DNA of 64,000 nucleotides from Plantago major (lineage: Eukaryota; Streptophyta; Magnoliopsida; Lamiales; Plantaginaceae): contig CM048841.1 of assembly GCA_026545765.1 (NCBI GenBank), positions 4,907,712-4,971,711 of the forward strand, written 5' to 3'. The position numbers were made by a program, and so were the translations under genes. The notes beneath the pieces were generated by a model. It saw nothing but the letters and a program-made list of their open reading frames with translations. It was not told the origin of the DNA and ran no database searches. Below are positions 46,708-58,663 of the stretch, in pieces; within the stretch, counting starts at the first letter, position 1, and every line of letters begins with the position of its first letter.

Positions 46708-47003
46708 CACTACAAAACATTTGATCTAATGCGACTCATAAAATTTACGACTCTTTATAAGAGTAAAGGGTCGTAAAAAATGAACTAAAAAAAGGTATTA
46801 AAATTAGCTCAAAGATGGAAAAAAAAATACGACTTCTAATTTTGAGTCGTAATTTTAAAATTACGACTCTTAACTTGTACTTCAACCGAAAATACGACAC
46901 ACCTCTTTTGCGACCCCTTTGCAATTTGCGTCTCTTATTAAGAGTCATAATTTTTAAATACGACTCTTTTTAAGAGTCGAATTAGATCAAATTTCGTATA
47001 GTG
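46708..47003. mobile_element. CACTA-type MITE in the MULE-2 outer terminus
   Basis: The ends CACTACAAAACATTTGATCTAATGCGACTC and its inverse (...ATCAAATTTCGTATAGTG) define a 296-bp element, flanked by CAA (46705-46707, 47004-47006). The interior repeats ACGACTCTT/AAGAGTCGT motifs. The left MULE-2 terminus gives the empty site. Confidence 0.9.
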
Positions 47004-47650
47004 CAAAATGTAATTTTCCCTTCAACATGCACTGATCATCCTGGTTATCTATTAAGGATTGGATCATTGGAATTCAATTTTGATTTTATCAATTTTTTCA
47101 CTCATAATTGAATATATCTACAACTGCAATTTATCAATCTCCAATAATTTTTTTCACATTTCATGTGTCTAATTAAGTGCATTAAGGGAGGCCGATTAAC
47201 TAGTGCATCTACTAGGTCTTCTGATTCAACCAATTAAGTTGATTAGTCATTTATTGCATTGTACCTTTTAAGTATAATTTAGAACTATTTATTAATTTCA
47301 TAACTAATATATAAAATATATCATGAAATTAAGTAACAAAATTAAGCTTCTTTTTCTTTTCTTTTGAGAAGCTAATTCAAGCATCAGTATCTTTTTTTCT
47401 TACATTGGCCCTTCTTGATGATGAAAAACTGGTCTCAGGAGTCCTCAATATTATTGACAAGACTTAATATCTAATGGGGCTTCATGTTTTCTGGAAAGTT
47501 GAGCTGGAGTATAAACACGGATTAATTTATTTTAGGATTATCTAGACTTAAATGAGGTACTTCTCTCACTTTACCTGTGCAAATTAACTGAGATGACACA
47601 GCATCTGATCCATATGTCACCCAATACAGTAGGTAGATACCACTTATATA

Positions 47651-47921
47651 CTATCTCCAGTCCAATAAAAGCTTCATAGATTTTCTTATTTGGTGTACCA
47701 TTACAAACTTCTTAAGTCAAATTAGAAAACCTTTTATCCCACTCATCAATTCTTTATTATTTATCTTTCCTACTTTATCATCAATTTATACATTATATCC
47801 CATACTTTATCACTACTTACTACTTATCAACATAATATCCCACACAAATCAATATATTATTATTTTTCCTTAACTAAACAGAAAGTAACTCCTTAGGAAG
47901 TTCTTATTAGACCAGAGGGAG
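47651..47921. mobile_element. Stowaway-like MITE
   Basis: The left CTATCTCCAGTCCAATAAAAGCTT and right AAGTTCTTATTAGACCAGAGGGAG are inverted relatives flanked by TA. The rest of 47021-47990 holds nothing else I can support. Confidence 0.7.
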
Positions 47922-47999
47922 TACTATACATGGGAAAACTGAACTTTATTTCTTGGAACCAATTAGTTTTTAGAGAACTTTAACCACTAGGGGAAATTA

Positions 48000-48771
48000 C
48001 ATCCAGACCCCCTTTTAGATGTCGTAATTACAGATTAGTATCACTTAGTCGAACTATTATGGTTTGGTACAATTAGATGTAAAACAATTACACTTTAGCC
48101 CACGAATTTCACTTTTGGCGAACTAAAACCTGGAAAAGTCAATTTTACCCCTCTCAGATTATTGAATTTTGCAAGTTACAAACAATAACACATTTTGATA
48201 AATTGTAATTCAAGTCCTGAATATCTAATTTTTTATATTTGTCACCATAAGATTTCGAAAAAGCTCAAATAAGCCCCCAAACTTCTATTTCAATTTGTAA
48301 ATTATCCCCAACTTCAATCCAAAAACACAATTTAAAGTTCGTAACAGTTAATTAAAGGAGCTGTATAGCAGCTCCAAATCAGAGCTGCTACAGCTCCGCG
48401 GAAGCAGCTCCGATTTGGAGCTGCAATTTAGAAGAAGGAGAAAGAACAAGAAAGAGGAAGAAATTTACCGGAGAAGAAGAGAAGGAAGTTGAGAAGATGG
48501 AGGAAGAAGTATGTTGGAGAAGATGGAGGAAGAAGAAGATGGAAGAAGAAGTATGTTGGACTGTTGGAGAAGATGGAGGAAGAAGAAGATGTTTTATTTT
48601 ATTTTTTTTTTATTTTTTTATTTAAAATTCCATAAGGCCATGTTTGGTTGTTTCAAATGAAACAACCAAATTAAGCTGGTCAACAGATTTGGACTAAATT
48701 GTAATTGTTCGACTAGTTAGCACGAATATGAGAAACGTCGTTCTAAATGGGTAGCCCTATGTAATTATTCC
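48000..48771. mobile_element. Non-autonomous MULE (MULE-MITE) at a CACTA junction
   Basis: It is flanked by the exact 9-bp repeat TAACCACTA (47991-47999, 48772-48780). The ends are GGGGAAATTACAT and ATGTAATTATTCC. Longer terminal similarity includes a shared AGTCGAAC and AATTACA(C/A)TTTAG. No transposase is present. The interior has a 22-bp inverted repeat (48368-48424) and GAAGAAGATGGAGGA-type repeats (48430-48595). The target duplication includes the CACTA terminus of the next element. Confidence 0.85.
48368..48424. repeat. Hairpin in the MULE-MITE
   Basis: Arms of 22 bp (48368-48389 and 48403-48424) match at 21 of 22 positions around a 13-bp GC-rich loop. Further GCAGCTCC copies lie on either side. 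Confidence 0.85.
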
Positions 48772-48988
48772 TAACCACTACAACAAATTTAGGGTTTAAT
48801 GACATTAAAAGGTGTTATCCATTGTTACTTTAAGTGACATATTGAACTTCAATGTCATTTCCGATGAAGTGTCATTTCAAGAGGGGTGACTAATTCTATA
48901 ATGTCACTAGTTTATTGTAGAGTGACATATTTCCTAGTGTCACCTTAGCTATTTAGAACAACATTTTAAAGTGTTACTGCATGAATTA

Positions 48989-49106
48989 GGCTCTGTTCTC
49001 TTCAACTGAAAACTCATTCAGTTCAGTTCAGTTCTGCTTAGTTATATTTTATACTACAATTTAGTTCAGTTCAGTTCAGTAAATTTCAATTGAAAAGAAC
49101 AGAGCC
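48989..49106. mobile_element. Tourist-like MITE
   Basis: The ends GGCTCTGTTCTCTTCAA and TTGAAAAGAACAGAGCC are inverted repeats, with a TTA target duplication on both sides. The interior is made of CAGTTCAGTT repeats. A diverged relative is at 61814-61938. Confidence 0.9.
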
Positions 49107-51402
49107 TTATTAGTGACATTGGGATTGACACTGCAATCCATTTTTACTACATTTATAAATGTCACTGCATCTAAATATTGTTGCATTACAAGTTGTCACT
49201 AACCCTCAATAGTGTGCCAATTTTAAGAGTCATCTTTTGATCATTTTGCAACACTCTGAAATGACGTTCTAGATCTAAATTAATGACATTTCACAATGAT
49301 ACACATGACATTCAAATTTAGTTACATACTATATTATAGTGAGGCACTCTTCAATGCTATCACTTTTTTAAGCAATACTATAAATATGACCTAATTTGTT
49401 GACAAAAGAATCATCAAATATTTAAATAATTATGGTGGGTACAAGTATATGTAATAGTAGCAATAATATAAGAACAATTATATCATCAGAGAAAATTCTA
49501 TTTAGAAAATTCATTCATAAACTAAATAGAATTTCAATGAATTATTTGGAATTATCAATCCAATAATTTGCATCAACTATATGAGACGCTACTACATTAT
49601 CGCCATCTAATGTCAACCGGAAGAAAGTAGCAAAAAGTGAAAGGAAAATAGGTTTGGAAACATATCCAACCAAGCTTCATCAACTCTTGAAAAATTTCCT
49701 AAAACTTGCAACAAAAGACTTGTTCATCCATCCGCATCTACCAGGCTTTCTCTAAGAACTGCATGAAAACAGTAGCAAATTAGAATTATATATTATATCT
49801 TCAAAGAAAATATTTCTCCAGTCCTACTTTAAGAATGCATCTAGAACGTGAATATTAGACACAAGTATTAAAAAAGTATGTCGCCTTGCTTGCGAGCAAA
49901 AGAACATGAACTATCTCTTAGGTCATGTATAGTTTTTGTATCTAATGTAACCATTTTTATCAAACAAATGACAAGATGAACCGTCTACCTCCTCAAATGC
50001 CCACTAGCATGGGCCAAATTGTTTTACCAAGCGTACGTATTCATGAATAGCAGTGATACAATATCCTCCAAATGCTATGTAATCATAGTATGATGATACT
50101 GCATAGATAAAGAAATAGAAAAATGAAAGAGAAATCATATAGTAACCTTCACTATTACACTTACCAATACCATGACCATCATCCGTCAAGTTAACTGCAG
50201 GGTTCATCAATTAAGTGATAACTAAACTGACAAAATCACATGAAAATGATAACATGTCACCAGAATTACAACAAACTAATTACCCCATCACAGAAAAGTT
50301 TCTACGCTGTAGCTTACATGGTGTTGAACTTGAACAACAACATTAGTGGACTTTTACTGAAACGGAGCACACTCAGTAACGTAACACTTTTTAATCGAGG
50401 GAGAATGTTTATACCTGAGAAATTAAAGGGAAGCTAATAAAGGTGAGTGGATCAATTGTCGTACAATGAGGAAATATATATAGATATTTTCAGACACCAT
50501 ATCCACTTGAAAGAAGACCGGTGTTTACGAGGACTATGACTACACTGAGTGACACGAGATTGCTAATGCACTTCCAAAAAAATGGCTAAATTCAGCACCC
50601 AGTATGATTGGCAAATAAATAGTTCTCTCCTATGGACAGAGCACTTTACCAAAGTTCAATCACCACAAATTCAAAGAACACTGTAACTGCTTATGAATGA
50701 ACTACCCTTGGATCTAATTAGTGCAAAAGGCTATAAACTGCTTATTAATTAATTGTACGGTGATAAAAATCACTTTGAATGAAAATTACTTTAATAACAT
50801 TACAACTCAAAGTGGCAAGTTTAGCCCACAAAAAAAAAAAAACATCTATATCCATTTTTCGTTCAATCCAAATATCATTCCGAATGAATTTATGCAGAAA
50901 TACTAGAAAAGAATGAAATAGTCTCCGTCTAATACAAGAACTAAAAGTCTAAAATATTCAATTCAAAACATAATTTTAATTAAGATTACAGAAGCTGAGA
51001 GAGTATATGACAAACACACGACATACCTATCCAATCCAATGCATATACTCCAAAATCAGAAGCTACTAGCTGCTAGCAAAATGAGAATATAGCGTCCACT
51101 GAAATAGAAAAAATTAAATATGAAAGCTATAATATAAAGAAGCACGGGCAGGTTTGAGTTGGCAATTGGAAAGCGAAAAAGAAATGAAATGTGTTGCAAA
51201 TATGAAAGAAACCTGTGCTCATTAAGTCCATGTATGATTATTAGATACCCCTGCAATGCAAGAGAAGAAGTAATTCGTTGGTGAGGGAGATGGAAAAACA
51301 AAAGGCAGGCAACATTAATTGGGCTTTACATCTAAACAATTAGGAAAGAAACGGTGAAAACACGCAGAGAAACAGATTATGCGCTAAAAACAGACTAACT
51401 GG

Positions 51403-51422
51403 CGACGCCAGGCCTGGCGTCG
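51403..51422. repeat. Perfect 20-bp GC-rich palindrome
   Basis: It is a perfect 20-bp inverted sequence centred on AGGCCT, with further GGCGTACGCC-type inverted motifs to 51481. The GC content contrasts with the AT-rich surroundings within CACTA-7. Confidence 0.9.
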
Positions 51423-52004
51423 TCAGTAAACCCGACCAGCGTTCCCCAGTCGGTTGCGAGTGTTCCTGGCGTACGCCAGGTGTTCTGGAACGTCCGATTT
51501 CGCCTTTTGACTCCAACTTTGTTATTTTTTGCCTTCCCGCTCCACTTCTAACATCCGGTCGAGGCATTGGAACTCCATATTCTGTAGATGCACATAAAAT
51601 GGACCATTATGCCTCCAATTAGCGCGGTTTAGCCAAATACTAACAAAACACACAAAGAACAAAACAAGTAAAAATACTCTAGGAAAACTAATAAAAACTA
51701 TACTTAAGCATTTCAATAAGATGGTAAAAAAGACCAAATGAGACGGTGTAAAACCGACTCATCACCCATCATGTACTCGTCAACAAGGGCGCCTCCCCAA
51801 ATCATTCTGTGGCGGTTCAACCCACGGCGGTTCGGGTGATAACAATGGTGGGTAGGTTGGCGGGCGGATTGGCGAGTAGATTACTACATCAACATATCCA
51901 TCAAATTAACAAAATATTTTGAAAGCAAGTAAAATGATGAAGTACCATTTTCACTTATATAATTTATATATTTCTATATATTCATTTAAATGAGAATTAA
52001 TTTA

Positions 52005-52009
<5 letters not shown>

Positions 52010-52058
<49 letters not shown>
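52010..52058. repeat. (AT)n microsatellite
   Basis: About 48 bp of AT dinucleotide within CACTA-7. Confidence 0.95.
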
Positions 52059-52061
<3 letters not shown>

Positions 52062-52432
52062 GGGTGGGTTGCGGTTTGCACCCAACCAATTTATCACCCA
52101 CCCATCAATTGGTGGGTTATAAAAAATTTAGCCCGCATAATTTTTAAAAAAAATTAATCATCGGCAGGTGCAATGCGAACGGGTCGGACGGATTGTTTGT
52201 AAACGCCTACTTGACCCTGCCAGTTTCAACGCATCACCATCATCAATTTTTACAAAAATCAATATGAATCCACTAATTGATTAAATAATCAACATGGAAA
52301 GGTAAATAGCAGAAGAAGGAATGGGATTTCAAAAAAAGTTTACCACTTGAAGGGATTGAAGCTCCTGGAGAGCATATCTTTGCAACTCTGGATGAACTTT
52401 CTTCATCTTTATTATTATTATATTATATTATA

Positions 52433-53011
52433 GAGAAAATTTTATTTTACACTTAAATCTTTTGGCTCACTTTAAGTTAACACTAAAACTTTTTTTTTTT
52501 TACACTTTGCACCAAAACGTTTCAAAAACTTTCACTGTAACACAAAGGTTTTATGAAAAATTGCTCAATTTTACTCTTAATTGATGGTATTATAATCCCC
52601 TTCATTGTTCTGTGTTTTTTATTATTACCTTCAATAGCATGGCACATGGATGACACTAATGAGATTGAAGTCTCCTTTGGGGTTCATGTTTGCATTTGTA
52701 CTTGATTTAATGCAACTATTTTCAATCATCATCGTATCAATCATCCAGATGATATTGAAAAAGTGACGTTGAATAAGTACAAATGCAAGTCGAACCCCAA
52801 AGGAGACTTCAATCTCATTATCACATCCATGTGCATGCTATCAAGAAATTAATAATAAAAATACGTAACAATGAAAGGGAATATAATACCATCAATTAAG
52901 AGTAAATTGAGAAATTTTCATACAACCTGTGTTACGTGAAAGTTTTAAACTAAAAAAGGTTTCTATCGCTGAAATGGCTCAAACGATTTAAGTGTAAAAT
53001 AAAATTTGCTC
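52433..53011. mobile_element. Foldback MULE-MITE
   Basis: It is flanked by the exact 9-bp repeat TATATTATA (52424-52432, 53012-53020). Almost the whole 579 bp is one inverted repeat: GAGAAAATTTTATTTTACACTTAAATC mirrors GATTTAAGTGTAAAATAAAATTTGCTC, and the central GAAGTCTCCTTTGGGGTTC mirrors GAACCCCAAAGGAGACTTC. It has no coding sequence. Confidence 0.9.
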
Positions 53012-54273
53012 TATATTATATGGGATTTATTGCGTAGATCAACTAACTATCGGTCTTCTGAAGCTCTGTTTTAGGAGGTGAATCAGAGGTAGCTCGATTG
53101 GGTTTTGGGATTGAGAAAGACGAAGAAGAAGAGAAATGGAATCGAATCGAATCGTGTGAGGTTTGAATATAAGTAAGTAATCGTGGGAGAGAGTTCGAAA
53201 GCAATTTGGGTAGAGAATTGGAATTTTTGAAGAAAGAATTCTTGAGGAAATGGAGTGGTAGTGTCTGTAGAGAAGTGATGCAGGTAAAGGTAATCGTAAT
53301 TGGGGGAGAAGAAAGTAGAATTTTTGCAAAACAAGCTAGGCTAGCTAATACGACAACTACTACGTACTATCAGAAAGAAGATCGGCGTGCAAGAGAAGCA
53401 GCAATTAGAATGATTGAAAAGACGAATGAATCCGAGAGATACAATACAGTACATGACACAACTCGCTCGATGACTCCAAGTTAATTAAACAACTCGCTTC
53501 TTCTTCTTCTCAAGACCTTCCTCTGATCAAGCAATTCTTTAAAGTATGCTTGATTCATGATTTAGTAACACTGTATTCAACATGCCACCCATTCAAATGT
53601 CACTAAACTTTCTCATGCGGTAGTGTCACTTTTTAGTTCTTGAATGACATTTTGCTTATATGCCACTGGTACAAGTGTTACTAATACTTATTTTTGTTGT
53701 AGTGAACTGAATATATATGTCAAATGGAAGAAGAACCATATCCAGCTAGAGTTGCAAACTCTAGAGATGGCATTCATGATGTGCTAAATGCCTGAAAACT
53801 CGCTCAGTTATCTTAATTTCAGAACTATCTACAAGTTCGAGATTTTAGCTTTATCATCTTTGCACGATCACCATTCACCTATGAGCTGATTATAACTTTT
53901 TTATCGACAGTTTGAATTTTATTTTTCAGCTTGAATGTACGTATACTACATAGATGATAGATATATGAGGCGTATGCACGGAGGTAGGATATTCAGCTTT
54001 CGGGATAGGATGTTGCTTTCTGAACATCCAGAGAAATCGGATTTTGGGAAGGAACATGTTAGAAACGCAAGCACTTCTCTACATTATAATATAAGCACAA
54101 GGAACAAGTGTATATAGGATAAGATTTGAACATAATGTGTGTGGATGTGTCCTAATGGACATAACAATGGCTACTCCGAAGGTCTTCAGGTTGTAGGAGC
54201 ATGCACGAAATAAGAATTTTATGTTTTGGATGCTGCAAAAGAGAAATCAATCAGGTAGGAAGGCTATGATCGA

Positions 54274-54429
54274 CGTGGGTAGCCATTTTTCTCTTCATCT
54301 AGGATCTGTTTTGAGTCTTGAATGATCTAGAGTCGTGTTCACCCTTGTATTGTTTCGTTGTTGAGCATTCGTTATACTCGTACTATGTATGGAGTGTCAT
54401 TAATAAAGTTTTGCCGTTTCAAAAATAAA
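54274..54429 (+). mobile_element. 5'-truncated LINE-like 3' end
   Basis: It is flanked by the 17-bp direct repeat AGGAAGGCTATGATCGA (54257-54273, 54430-54446). The 156-bp insert ends in an A-rich tail after AATAAAGTTTTGCCGTTTC. Long variable target copies plus a tail are the signature of LINE-type retroposition. No coding part remains, so a SINE or a truncated processed transcript is also possible. Confidence 0.75.
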
Positions 54430-54764
54430 AGGAAGGCTATGATCGAGATCAATAGTATCAGTTCAAGAGAAATTCTACGAAGAAAAAACATCTGAGATGC
54501 TATGCACATTCCCATGAATTTGATGTGTATGAAAAGTTCTCCAAGAAAGCATCACAAGGTAATCCACAAAGTATGAAAATTAATTGCATGTAACTTCTCA
54601 ACCTACAGCAATCAGGTTTGCCAGTGTTATAGGTATATGTGTAGCACAACAGAGATGTATATACAGATTTTCCCAATTGACAACTTTAATGACTAGAGGT
54701 GTATATATATACAGGTTTTCCCTACATGATCATGACTGCAATGTTTAATCAGCACCAAGTCCGA

Positions 54765-55090
54765 TGGTAACATTGGCACACTCCCGTATTAGATGAGCAA
54801 ATATAAACTCCGCCCAAATCCACGACTCCATTAATCTTATCCAATGAAATACATTTCATATACATATTGTACACCCGATTTCAATATTTTAACACTTAAA
54901 CCATACATTTGTGACATCATTTATAGACAAAATTAATACGTTTCATATCTATAGAAACTGTTTAAAATATTGAGTTGGGGTGCAAAGGAGGATATGTATA
55001 TCATTGGATAGGATTGGAGGTATATATACATTTTGGACGGAGTTTATATGTGCTCATCTATCTAATACGTGAGCGTTAGCACAATGGCTA
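54765..55090. mobile_element. Inverted-repeat MITE, class uncertain
   Basis: The outer sequences GTATTAGATGAGCAAATATAAACTCCGCCCAAAT and its near-inverse at 55020-55075 give arms of about 45 bp. The interior repeats further inverted similarity (ATCCAATGAAAT/ATTGGATAGG). I could not settle the target duplication. Confidence 0.6.
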
Positions 55091-55713
55091 CACATTATAC
55101 CCGAAATTCCTATATGTGCTCTATTACATCAGATATTCGGAATTAGTTACAATCATTTAGCATGCATGGCCCTATTTATACCTCTCTGATTTCCTTATGC
55201 CGAAGTAATTTATCCTACACCACATGTTATCACCTTCACTGGAAATATGAATAAGTTGCTTGACTCGGATCAGACCAAAGTAAGTCACATAAGAGGTCAG
55301 AATGTGGAACATATATATCAGTTGGGCGAGATAATTAAGTTTCTGATATGCACACAGAATATACTATCATCTATGATATCTGATTTTTCAGTTGAAACAT
55401 TTCATTAATTAAAGTATGTTCCATATATACTTGGATACTGAATCTGGATTAGTTCATGAAATATTATACTTTGCTTCCTAATTAATATTATTTAGAAATG
55501 TGACCAGTGCATCTTTCTTCTCTTGTTTAAGTTCATTAAGGTTCATTAAACTAGCTAGAAGGAGTGCTTAAAGCAGATCAAAGCATTTCAATATACATGT
55601 AGTTCTTGTGACATTTCATTCAATTCATAAATAAGCAGAAGCACATGATTCTTTTGAATTTTGCAATTAAAGAAAAAGCAGAGTTCTTGAGACGTAAATT
55701 ATTGCTATTAACA

Positions 55714-58284
55714 ATGGCTGAGGTTATCGTTAGTGTCATCACTGAAGAGATTGCAAAGAAAGTGTCATCTCTTGTGAGGAGGCAAACCTCCTATGGGGTT
55801 TCAAGAATGACACACGGAGGCTGGAGAAGAACATGCGGATAGTTCAGGCTTTGTTGTATGATGCTGAGATCAAACAGTCGTCAAGAAGTGTGGCCGTTGG
55901 TGTCTGGATCGAAAGGCTCAGGGATGTTGCTCAGCCGACAATGTACTGGATGAGTTGGCCTATGAAGGGCTTCGGCAGAAAATCGAGCTAACTGACTCCA
56001 TATTTGACAAGGTGAACAATTTCTTTTCTCCAACAAGTCAAGGCATTTTGAACACATACTGTGGGTTTGTGTATCTGATACTTCCAATGAGGAAGTTTTT
56101 TTTTTTAATGAGATGGTTGAAATACTAATAGAGTCTCGTCCCGATATGACTACTAGCTAAGGCAGCACTCGTTAAGAAACTTAAAGAAAAACTTCATAAC
56201 AAGATTTTTGCTCATCCTTGATGATGTTTGGAATAAGAATCGAGCCAAATGGATTTCAATGAGAAGTTGTTTGCTAGAGATTGGTGGTTCTCGTGGAAGC
56301 AAAATATTGGTAACTAGTCGCAATGAAGATCTTTGTTTAACTATGAACACGTGTGATACACCATCTTGACAGACTATCGGATGAGGAGAGCTGGATCTTG
56401 TTCAGGCAAGTCGCGTTTGCCAATGGTGGTGCCATCGAGGCTCCAGAATTTGTCACCATTGGCAAACGAATGCTAAGAAGGTGTGGAGGGGTGCCATTAG
56501 CGACAAAGGAGCTAGCAGGCGTACTTTATGCTAGGAAAGATGAAAGGGAGTGATTAAAAATAGAAAGAAGTGAACTATGGAGCTCTTCGACGAGTGATGA
56601 TGCAGTACTATCATCCCTAAGGTTGAGCTACAACCATTTGCCTTTCTTATCTCTGAAACAATGCTTTGGTTTCTGCTCCCTTTTCCCAAAAGACTCGATT
56701 CTTGATAAAGACGAACTAATTAAAGTGTGGATGGCTCAAGGTCTTCTACGTGGTTCCAAGGAGAATAACATGGAAATGGAGGATGTCGGGGTGAGTTATT
56801 TGAACATCTTACTACGAAAATCACTTTTACAAGTGCATAAAAAGGATGACTATGGTCGAGTTCAGACTTTCAAGATGCATGATCTCGTCCATGATCTTGC
56901 CTTGAAAGATCCTATTGTTTGGCAACAAATGGTGCAGAGGTGAATGAGGCAATGAAGATTGTTAATTTTCCTCTTTCAAATGTTGGAAAGAAGACGTTAG
57001 AGACTTAGAGGTGGTTTTAAATTACTGAGCTCAAAGGTTTGAATAAGCTACAGGGTTATTTAAAAATTTGTAGCATCGAAAAAATTCGAGATGGATTGGA
57101 AGCTAGATAGAAGCAAATATGGAAGGAAAGACGGACATAGATACGCTGGGATATCATTGGGATGATGAAAGGAGTGAACCAGATAATGATGAGGATGTAT
57201 TGGAAGGATTGAGGCCTCACTCAAATATTAGAGGGATTAGATTAATTTATGGATATAGAGGCTCGAGTTTCCCTTCCTGGCTCTTGGGGCCTAGCTGTGC
57301 TCCGTTGCTTCGCAATCTTGTGAAAATTGTATTCAAGTCCTGCTACGACTGCACTGAAGTACCCTCTCTCGGGTGTCTGCCTTGTCTTAGGATAGTTGAG
57401 ATGGATCAGTTGTTTAATGTGCGCAGCATTGGGGAAGAATTTTATGGTCTGAAATATCTAGAAGGTGTAAGTTGCAATGTTATAAGTGATCAAGCTATCT
57501 TGTTTCCAGCACTGCAAAACTGACTTTTAGATTGAGGAACAGTCACAATGTTCGCATTCAGGGAGGATAACAGAGTTTCCACATCTAGAGGTGTTGGAAA
57601 TATTATACTGTTACAACCTAACTAACATACGCAATTTTAGAAGTCTGATTTCATTACGAAGGTTGGTTATAGAAGCCAACTCCAGGTTGATTCGTTTGCC
57701 AAAGGATCTTGGGCTCCTTGAGTCTCTTGAAGAGATATACATATATAAGATGTGAGAAACTCACTGCCTTCCCAGATATCCATGGCCTTCATTTCCTACG
57801 CAAACTAACCATTAGTACCTGCAAAGAATTGACTTGTTTGCCCGCGGGGATAGGGAGCCTCAAACTCCTTGAGGAATTGCATATTCGTGATCTTCCTAAG
57901 CATGTGGCATCTCTAGATTTACAAGGTCTTCAGTAGCTACGCCGTTTAGTTAGTCAATGTTGTGGAGATCTAGGAGCTTCAGAAATTGGTCTCGAATGTG
58001 GCACTTTATTAGAGTCGGTTACACTTGGTGGGTGTTCTTTTCACCTTCAAGGGGGTGTACACAGTTTAACCGGCCTACAAGAGCTAATCTTAGGTCCGTT
58101 CTCAAAACACATGGATCATTTCCCTTGGTATTGTTGTCTTCCTGAGGCGCATTCTGACTTTAGAGGTCATTTTGTCTCTCTAAAGAAGGTGACAGTACAT
58201 GGATGGCCAAATCTCACTGCTTTGCCACAAGAGTTGCAGTGCAACAAAATAGTATGCATTGGTTGTTATTCTACTTCAAGTTGA
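55714..58284 (+). pseudogene. CC-NB-ARC-LRR resistance-gene pseudogene
   Basis: It starts MAEVIVSVITEEIAKKVSSLVRRQ (ATG 55714), a typical coiled-coil head, then EKNMRIVQALLYDAEIKQSS...VGVWIERLRDVA. The P-loop part of NB-ARC is absent: coding similarity jumps from about 56090 to the kinase-2 segment (LLILDDVWNKN, about 56205). Then come KILVTSRNEDLC, the GLPL-type RCGGVPLATKELAG (56480-56520), RNBS-D CFGFCSLFPKDSILDKDELIKVWMAQG (56665-56745) and MHDLVHDLA (56875-56901). Degenerate LRRs follow from about 57119 to 58284. Frame breaks occur near 55800, 55935, 56220, 56360, 56552, 56940 and 57520-57960. Intact members are cytosolic immune receptors. Without the nucleotide-binding P-loop and an open frame this copy cannot act that way. 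Confidence 0.9.
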
Positions 58285-58604
58285 AATGTGAAGCAAATTA
58301 AAATGGCAAATAAGCATACCTGGTATAAGTTTTTGCCGCTCTCAGAAACACCGCACTTGCTAAAGTACAGTCTGAATATTACTAAAACAGAAGCACAGGA
58401 TCACAATCGGATACATGTTCAGGTTTGTCAATGAACATAGGCTATGCATCTTTGTCCAGTATTATGTACAACATTCTCCACTGCAGACAATTAATTGTAG
58501 ACATCTGGTGCATCAATGTCCGGTATCAGCTCGAGTCCACAAGCAGCCTGGAAAAAAAATCAGCATCCAGAATTCAGATAGTATTATTATTAGCATTGAT
58601 GTTT

Positions 58605-58607
<3 letters not shown>

Positions 58608-58660
<53 letters not shown>
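58608..58660. repeat. (TA)n microsatellite
   Basis: About 53 bp of TA repeat downstream of the NLR pseudogene. Confidence 0.95.

Positions 58661-58663
<3 letters not shown>

Larger units (their letters stand above)
22286..47020 (+). mobile_element. MULE-2, very large nested Mutator-like element
   Basis: The left end (22286-22400) and right end (47020 back to 46610) share a long inverted sequence from GAAAATTACATTTTGACCCCCT through CTATCTTTTTAATCC to CACCC...AAATCAG. Flanking 9-mers TTCAACCCA (22277-22285) and TTCAACATG (47021-47029) agree at 6 of 9, consistent with an aged target duplication. More left-end sequence (22381-22700) recurs inverted at 43320-43460 and 44200-44262, confirming long terminal repeats. 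Inside are a plus-strand MuDR-like transposase, a convergent GRF zinc-finger gene (42515-43048) and many nested elements. An alternative is two abutting related MULEs whose termini recombined near 44264. Confidence 0.75.
48776..53704. mobile_element. CACTA-7, unrelated CACTA element without a recognisable transposase
   Basis: It starts CACTACAACAAATTT and ends TTTTTGTTGTAGTG, with an AAC target duplication (48773-48775, 53705-53707). Subterminal repeats are AGTGACATT/AATGTCAC, different from the GCGACGG family. The 4.9-kb interior contains a Tourist MITE (48989-49106), a GC-rich palindromic patch (51403-51481), an (AT)n tract and a foldback MULE-MITE (52433-53011). No transposase domain is seen, so it is non-autonomous. 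Much of 49110-51390 is AT-rich with no support for genes. Confidence 0.88.

Noticed and set aside
51340-51567. GC-rich patch with open frame, considered as captured host exon or foreign DNA
   Set aside because: Composition is distinctive but the frame has no recognisable protein; kept only as a palindrome-rich patch.
53206-53484. 92-codon frame with GREASREAAIR-like charged sequence and antisense frames
   Set aside because: Within CACTA-7; no recognised domain and no related copy in the window to support it.
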